In this document: piece after piece, positions 59,325-64,000 of the stretch
Numbering within the stretch: the stretch's first letter is position 1
Layout of the letters: every line of letters begins with the position of its first letter
From: Oxalobacter sp. OttesenSCG-928-P03
GTDB taxonomy: Bacteria > Pseudomonadota > Gammaproteobacteria > Burkholderiales > Burkholderiaceae_D
Direction: 5' to 3'
Length of the DNA: 64,000 nucleotides
NCBI GenBank assembly: GCA_030269625.1
Contig: JAJDFZ010000004.1
Location: 1 to 64,000 of the forward strand
Made by a program: the position numbers and the translations under genes
The notes under the pieces: model-generated
Seen by the model: the letters and a program-made list of their open reading frames with translations, nothing else
What the model was told of the DNA's origin: nothing
The model's database searches: none

Positions 59325-59996
59325 ATGTCACAGGATAATCTCAAACTCTCTGTTGCCCGCGCGGCAATTGTCCATGTCCCTGAAGGACAAATTATTGGCG
59401 TCGGAACAGGTTCAACTGCCAATTTTTTTATTGATGAGCTGGGTAAAATCAAGGACAGGATAGCGGGCGCCGTTGCCTCTTCCGTTGCCACAGCTGAACG
59501 CCTCCGCTCACACAACATCAGGGTGTTTGACCTGAATGAAGTTTCCTCCATCCCGGTATATATCGATGGTGCCGATGAAATCACCTATCAGGGCGCCATG
59601 ATCAAGGGAGGGGGAGGAGCCTTGACCCGCGAAAAAATCATCGCTTCCGCAGCAGACCGCTTCATCTGTATTGCCGATGAATCCAAGCTGGTACCGCTTC
59701 TTGGCGCATTCCCGCTTCCAGTTGAAGTCATCCCGATGGCATACGCACTTATCGCCAGAAGACTCACCGCCCTGGGGGGCAAGCCGGCATTGCGGATGCA
59801 GGACGGACAGCCATACCGGACTGACAACGGCAATTACATTCTTGATACCCGGGAATTGCAGATTGCCAATCCCGTCTCCCTGGAAAACGAAATCAATAAT
59901 ATGCCCGGGGTCGTTACAGCCGGGCTTTTTGCCGGGCGGGGAGCCAACCTCTGTCTTCTTGGCACACCGGATGGTGTCAGAACACTGGAATTTTAA
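59325..59996 (+). CDS. rpiA: Ribose-5-phosphate isomerase A
   Basis: 223 aa from the ATG at 59325; the upstream open frame is not part of the protein. [33 protein letters not shown] and the later ADESKLV contact the phosphate and carry the catalytic Asp and Glu. It interconverts ribose-5-phosphate and ribulose-5-phosphate in the pentose phosphate pathway. It follows the antiporter by 68 bases and ends before a terminator. Confidence 0.97.
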   Translation: MSQDNLKLSVARAAIVHVPEGQIIGVGTGSTANFFIDELGKIKDRIAGAVASSVATAERLRSHNIRVFDLNEVSSIPVYIDGADEITYQGAMIKGGGGALTREKIIASAADRFICIADESKLVPLLGAFPLPVEVIPMAYALIARRLTALGGKPALRMQDGQPYRTDNGNYILDTRELQIANPVSLENEINNMPGVVTAGLFAGRGANLCLLGTPDGVRTLEF

Positions 59997-60074
59997 GCGT
60001 TTCCAGCATAAAGCAGTCGCCACCATTAACAGCAAAGCCTTGTTTCATCTTGATAATTTGAGTAGAAAAAATGT

Positions 60075-60104
60075 AAATTTCCTTGACTGAAGGAAATATT
60101 TTTT
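60075..60104 (+). terminator. Intrinsic terminator before mltD
   Basis: 8-bp stem ATTTCCTT (60077-60084) with AAGGAAAT (60090-60097), 5-base loop, then A and six T. It separates rpiA from mltD. Confidence 0.8.
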
Positions 60105-60151
60105 CGTACACTTCTAGATTATTTTGATCTCAATACAGGCGACGCAAAAAT

Positions 60152-61723
60152 ATGGCATATCGACACTGCTTGAAAGTATTGGCAACCATTCTGACCGCAA
60201 CAATTCCACTGGCAGTGCCGGATATATCCCTGGCAGGTGACATTTCCCTCCCCCGATACAGCAAAGACGCCCAGCTTGCAGCATTTCACTCTTCACTCAG
60301 CACCAATTTCTCGAAAACGGAGGTCATCGAAGATGATCCTGTCACGGAAGTCCTGTCCATGTATGAAGTTGATGTCTGGGACAGAATCCGCAAAGGTTTC
60401 GCCATTCCCGACCTGGAAAACCCGCTTGTAGGAAATCATGAGAACTACTACCTGAAAAACTCAGCGTATTTTGACCGTACGACGATTCGCGCCTCGCGTT
60501 ATCTTTTCCACATTGTCCAGGAACTGGAAAAACGCGGTATGCCAACCGAACTGGCTCTTTTGCCTTTTATTGAGTCCGCGTTCAATCCGCACGCCCGCTC
60601 ATCGGCCAAGGCAGAAGGCATGTGGCAGTTTATTCCCAGCACGGGGCTCCATTACGATCTGGCACAATCCGTTTTCAGGGATGACCGCCGCTGTATCCTC
60701 TCCTCCACCGAGGCGGCACTGAACTACCTGCAAAATCTGTACAGCATGTTTGGCGACTGGCATCTTGCGCTGGCCGCTTATAACTGGGGTGAAGGCTCCG
60801 TTGGCAGGGCTGTCCGAAAAAACCAGGCGACTGGCAAGCCAATCGATTTCAATGCCATTTCTTCACGCATGCCGGCAGAGACACGCAACTACGTTCCCAA
60901 GCTGCAGGCTGTGAAAAACCTGATCGCCCATCCTGACCGGTATGATATTCAACTGCCAAAGATTGAAAATCAGCCTTACTTTGTCACAATCGGCAAAACA
61001 CGGGATATCGATGTCAAGGTTGCTGCCAAGCTGGCCGAACTCTCCATTGATGATTTTCGCGCGCTCAACCCGCAGTTTGGTCAGTATGTGATTACCGGCG
61101 GCTCTGATGTCAATCTTTTGCTTCCCAAGGAAAATGCGGAAAAATTCAAGGAAAACCTCGCGAACTGGAAACAGCCGCTTTCTTCCTGGACCGCCTATCA
61201 GGTAACAGACACACGTGAAACTGTTGAGTCTGTTGCGGAAAAATACCATACCACGCCGGATGTCATTCGCCATGCCAACCATATTCCTTCTCAAATGGTG
61301 CTGAAATTCGGCTCGACCGTTCTCGTCCCCAAGCTGGCATCATCCGGCAGCAAAAACGAAAAGGACATTTCACCTGAAGTGTCCGCCAGAGGGAAAATTG
61401 CACTGGAAAGAATCGGTGCGCCAACCCGCATTGTCAAAGTCAAAGTCAGAAAACAGGATAACCTGGCATCCATCGCCCGGCGTTATAAAACCAGCGTGGA
61501 TGATCTCAGATCCTGGAACAAGCTGACCAGCAACACGGTTGCCTCCGGCACCATTTTGAAGGTACATGTCCCCGCAAAGGCGGCTAAAGCCCGTTCGCCG
61601 GCAAATCGCCGGATTGTTTCCAAAAAACAAAAACCGGTTAAGGCCACCGCACAAAAATCTGCTAAAAAACAGACTGTTGCGGCACAAGGGACAAAACGCA
61701 CCAACAAACAAAAAAATGTATAA
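60152..61723 (+). CDS. mltD: Membrane-bound lytic murein transglycosylase D
   Basis: 523 aa. An N-terminal signal peptide (residues 1-28; no lipobox cysteine is seen) leads to the SLT domain with the catalytic glutamate E141 in LLPFIESAFNPHARSSAKAE, then GMWQFIPSTG and NWGEGSVGRAV. Two LysM-like modules follow (near residues 345-395 and 430-475), fewer than in some MltD proteins, then a Lys-rich tail. It cleaves peptidoglycan glycan strands during growth. Confidence 0.93.
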   Translation: MAYRHCLKVLATILTATIPLAVPDISLAGDISLPRYSKDAQLAAFHSSLSTNFSKTEVIEDDPVTEVLSMYEVDVWDRIRKGFAIPDLENPLVGNHENYYLKNSAYFDRTTIRASRYLFHIVQELEKRGMPTELALLPFIESAFNPHARSSAKAEGMWQFIPSTGLHYDLAQSVFRDDRRCILSSTEAALNYLQNLYSMFGDWHLALAAYNWGEGSVGRAVRKNQATGKPIDFNAISSRMPAETRNYVPKLQAVKNLIAHPDRYDIQLPKIENQPYFVTIGKTRDIDVKVAAKLAELSIDDFRALNPQFGQYVITGGSDVNLLLPKENAEKFKENLANWKQPLSSWTAYQVTDTRETVESVAEKYHTTPDVIRHANHIPSQMVLKFGSTVLVPKLASSGSKNEKDISPEVSARGKIALERIGAPTRIVKVKVRKQDNLASIARRYKTSVDDLRSWNKLTSNTVASGTILKVHVPAKAAKARSPANRRIVSKKQKPVKATAQKSAKKQTVAAQGTKRTNKQKNV

Positions 61724-61768
61724 GACGTGATTTTGTCAGCAAAAAAACAACACTTGCTGCATAAAAAG

Positions 61769-61797
61769 TTGCTGCAATTGTGACTACAGCCTACAAT
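61769..61797 (+). promoter_or_regulatory. Putative sigma-70 promoter of fabI
   Basis: TTGCTG (61769-61774), exactly 17 bases, TACAAT (61792-61797). The start of transcription would lie about 115 bases before the fabI ATG. Confidence 0.5.
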
Positions 61798-61919
61798 TTC
61801 ACGAGAAAATTCATCCTGCTCTTTATTGGCTGGTGATGAATTGTTTATCAAGCAAACGTTCTGCTGTCTCCGGGCCAGGCTCATTTCAGCAGAACATATG
61901 ATCGTTTTTGGAGTCACGC

Positions 61920-62726
61920 ATGGGATTTTTGCAAGGGAAAAAAATTCTGATTACCGGTTTGTTGTCAAACCGTTCCATTGCACACGGTATTGCCGAAGCC
62001 TGTCACCGCGAAGGCGCTGAACTTGCCTTTACTTATGTTGGCGACCGCTTCAGGGATCGTATCACCGAATTTGCCAAAGAATTCGGCAGCAATATGGTTT
62101 ACGAATGCGATGTCACCAGCGATGAACAGATTGAAAACCTTTTTGCAGAAATTGGCAAATCATGGGGAAAACTGGATGGCTTCGTGCATGCGATTGCCTT
62201 TGCTCCCCGTGAAGCCATTGCCGGTGATTTTTTCGATGGCCTGTCGCGCGAGGCCTTCCGCGTTGCGCATGATGTTTCCGCTTACAGTTTCCCGGCAATG
62301 GTCAAGGCGGCAAAACCCCTTTTCCAGCCAGGATCATCTGCCCTGACTCTCACCTACCTGGGGGCAAACCGGGCGATTCCTTATTACAACACGATGGGCC
62401 TGGCCAAGGCTTCTCTTGAGGCAACCGTACGTTATATGGCGGAATCTCTTGGCAAGCACGGCATACGCATCAATGGCGTTTCTGCCGGCCCGATCCGGAC
62501 CATTGCATCAAGCGGTATCAAGGACTTTAACATCCTTCTGAATTTTGTTGAGGGACATGCGCCACTCCGCAGAAATGTGACGATTGAAGAAGTCGGCAAT
62601 GTCGCCGCATTCATGCTTTCCGATCTCGCGTCAGGCATCACCGGAGAAATCACCTATGTTGATGGCGGCTTCAACTTTGTCATGGGACTCAATCCTGACG
62701 TTGACGAGCCGCCCACACGCAGCTAA
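61920..62726 (+). CDS. fabI: Enoyl-[acyl-carrier-protein] reductase FabI
   Basis: 268 aa from the ATG at 61920 with GGAG before it; a TTG 12 bases earlier is unlikely. Short-chain reductase fold with [14 protein letters not shown] (nucleotide site) and the active-site pair Y156 and K163 in [14 protein letters not shown]. The final [10 protein letters not shown] helix is typical. FabI reduces trans-2-enoyl-ACP with NADH, the last step of each fatty-acid elongation cycle, and is the triclosan target. Confidence 0.97.
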   Translation: MGFLQGKKILITGLLSNRSIAHGIAEACHREGAELAFTYVGDRFRDRITEFAKEFGSNMVYECDVTSDEQIENLFAEIGKSWGKLDGFVHAIAFAPREAIAGDFFDGLSREAFRVAHDVSAYSFPAMVKAAKPLFQPGSSALTLTYLGANRAIPYYNTMGLAKASLEATVRYMAESLGKHGIRINGVSAGPIRTIASSGIKDFNILLNFVEGHAPLRRNVTIEEVGNVAAFMLSDLASGITGEITYVDGGFNFVMGLNPDVDEPPTRS

Positions 62727-62737
62727 ATGAAAACCGC

Positions 62738-62786
62738 ATGTATCCGGGGAATTGGCCGCATACCCGGATACATTTCCCCCTTTTTT
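62738..62786 (+). terminator. Intrinsic terminator after fabI
   Basis: 11-bp stem ATGTATCCGGG (62738-62748) with CCCGGATACAT (62763-62773), 14-base loop, then TTT, a C run and six T. Confidence 0.82.
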
Positions 62787-63034
62787 CCATAAATAGATTA
62801 CAATGCGTGCCTGCAGCAGTTTTCCTGCTGCATAAAACGGATTACAGCATCACAAGCCTAGACCATTCATTCTGAATGTCCTCGTAAAGAGCCTCACCGC
62901 CCCTGTGCCTAACGCACGATCCTGGCGCAAAGCTTTTTTGTGCCGAAATACCTGTATCAAGTCATTTCGCCGCCTGATGTGCTGTCTCACTATTTGCGCT
63001 TCCCAAAAAGCGCGTAAACACACGAAAGCAACAA
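62787..63034 (+). other. Long leader region of the DEAD-box helicase gene
   Basis: A TACAAT at 62799-62804 may be a -10 box. A perfect 8-bp hairpin TGCAGCAG/CTGCTGCA (62812-62832) and a second structure around 62932-62952 lie between it and the ATG at 63035. No reading frame is convincing. The length and structures resemble the untranslated leaders of some RNA helicase and cold-shock genes. Confidence 0.45.
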
Positions 63035-64000
63035 ATGACATTTGAAACACTGGGGTTACATCCCGCCATTCTAAAAGCTCTGACTGAAGCCGGTTACAGC
63101 ACACCGACACCGGTGCAGCAACAGGCTGTACCTGCTGTCCTGGATAACCAGGATCTGCTGGTTTCCTCAAAAACCGGGTCCGGAAAAACAGCCGCCTTTA
63201 TGCTGCCGGCTCTTCAACGCTTTGCCACTCTGCCAGATACAGAAAAAAATACAAAAACACAAAATCAGGAAAGGCAGGCTGCACGGGCACGTGGAGGCGC
63301 TTTCCGTTTCAAGGCGGCAACACCCAAAATGCTGATACTCACGCCGACACGGGAACTGGCTCTCCAGATCACATCGGCAACGGCACAGTACGCCAAATAC
63401 CTGAGCCACATTCGCACAGTCGCCATACTCGGCGGCATGCCTTATCCCAAACAGATGCAATTGCTGGCAAAAAATCCGGATATCCTCGTTGCGACGCCTG
63501 GCCGGCTTATTGACCACCTGCACTCCGGAAAAATCGATCTGTCCGCCCTGCAGACGCTGGTTCTCGATGAGGCTGACCGGATGCTGGATATGGGATTCAT
63601 CGATGATATTGAAACTATCGTAAAAGCCACGCCCGACACTCGCCAGACATTGCTCTTTTCCGCGACGCTGGATGGCGTCGTGGGAAAAATGGCCGAACGG
63701 ATAACCCGGTCCCCGCAAATCATCCGGATTGCCAGCGTCACCTCAAAACACGAAAATATCATGCAAACCCTGCATTTTGTTGATGATCTTGCACACAAGA
63801 ACCGTATCCTTGACCACCTTCTTCGCGATGTGGCTCTCAATCAGGCACTTGTCTTTACAGCGACAAAACGCGATGCTGATTCTGTTGCAGACTGGCTGAA
63901 TATTGCCGGCTTTTCTGCTGCTGCCCTGCATGGTGATATGCACCAGGGCGCGAGAAACCGGACGCTGGAAAATCTGCGCCGTGGACGAGTCAAGATTCTG
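63035..64000 (+). CDS. DEAD-box ATP-dependent RNA helicase, N-terminal part
   Basis: The first 322 codons; the gene continues past the right edge. Helicase motifs are present: the Q motif (near residues 25-34), AKTGSGKT-like SSKTGSGKT, PTREL, TPGRL, LDEADRMLDMGF and SATLDG, and the second RecA-like domain begins around residue 240. There is a short Arg/Gln-rich insertion near residues 75-90. RhlE/SrmB-type helicases unwind rRNA during ribosome assembly or mRNA decay. The specific subfamily needs the missing C-terminus. Confidence 0.92.
   Translation, partial: MTFETLGLHPAILKALTEAGYSTPTPVQQQAVPAVLDNQDLLVSSKTGSGKTAAFMLPALQRFATLPDTEKNTKTQNQERQAARARGGAFRFKAATPKMLILTPTRELALQITSATAQYAKYLSHIRTVAILGGMPYPKQMQLLAKNPDILVATPGRLIDHLHSGKIDLSALQTLVLDEADRMLDMGFIDDIETIVKATPDTRQTLLFSATLDGVVGKMAERITRSPQIIRIASVTSKHENIMQTLHFVDDLAHKNRILDHLLRDVALNQALVFTATKRDADSVADWLNIAGFSAAALHGDMHQGARNRTLENLRRGRVKIL

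Noticed and set aside
1-64000. CRISPR arrays, rRNA genes, insertion sequences, complete prophage
   Set aside because: No regularly spaced repeats, no rRNA-like stretches, no transposase core and no cluster of structural phage genes were seen.

Overview
The window reads as a chromosomal segment of a betaproteobacterium of the Burkholderiales, most like a moderate-GC member of the Oxalobacteraceae. The support is gene order and protein style: rimP-nusA-infB-rbfA-truB-typA, dapC-dapD-dapE-prmB, HU followed by tRNA-Val, tRNA-Asp and ppiD, parE-parC, pepN-fbp, and glyQ-glyS-gmhB-plsC. H-NS, ParC and the HTH regulator at 56.4 kb also look betaproteobacterial. The genus (Oxalobacter is a candidate) is inference. 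No rRNA, CRISPR array, complete prophage or insertion sequence was seen.

Layout. 0-4.5 kb: the start of rlmJ, then a metabolic cassette made of a LysR regulator, a 31-codon membrane micro-ORF, a BASS-like organic-anion transporter, a PanE-type reductase and a LUD-domain protein. The two transcription units of the cassette share a duplicated upstream region and its leaders carry repeated segments. 4.5-10.4 kb: signalling genes (a cheR-cheD pair, a NarL-type sensor kinase and response regulator, a diguanylate cyclase). 10.6-13.5 kb: a PLP amino-acid decarboxylase and a convergent cupin. 13.6-19.7 kb: lysine/diaminopimelate synthesis (dapCDE), prmB and an ABC-F ATPase. 19.7-23.8 kb: rnhA, gloB, an OsmC protein, a CBS-domain protein, a methyltransferase, a small membrane protein and a thioesterase. 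23.8-27.4 kb: ppiD, two tRNAs, HU and an EamA exporter. 27.4-35.6 kb: the typA-truB-rbfA-infB-nusA-rimP translation operon on the minus strand. 35.9-40.3 kb: topoisomerase IV. 40.4-42.4 kb: ridA and a small AT-rich accessory patch (phage-like protein, PIN-domain protein, H-NS-like protein). 42.6-51.8 kb: pepN, fbp, glyQS, gmhB, plsC and a YgjP-like metalloprotein. 51.8-57.3 kb: a second accessory patch (Mu-type HTH protein, about 0.9 kb of AT-rich DNA, a large GGDEF/EAL protein, a small HTH protein, a 75-aa orphan). 57.5-64 kb: a cation/proton antiporter, rpiA, mltD, fabI and the start of a DEAD-box RNA helicase.

How the parts work together. Most of the window is housekeeping: translation start and ribosome maturation, DNA topology, cell-wall precursor supply and turnover, fatty-acid synthesis, central sugar phosphates. 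Strong hairpin terminators separate many units. The less ordinary parts are the duplicated-promoter cassette at 1-4.4 kb, the two accessory patches, a possible 44-codon gene with its own terminator between rimP and parE, and long leaders before the c-di-GMP phosphodiesterase and the RNA helicase. I found no clearly new defence or mobile system. The strongest candidate for undescribed biology is the LysR/micro-ORF/transporter/reductase/LUD cassette.
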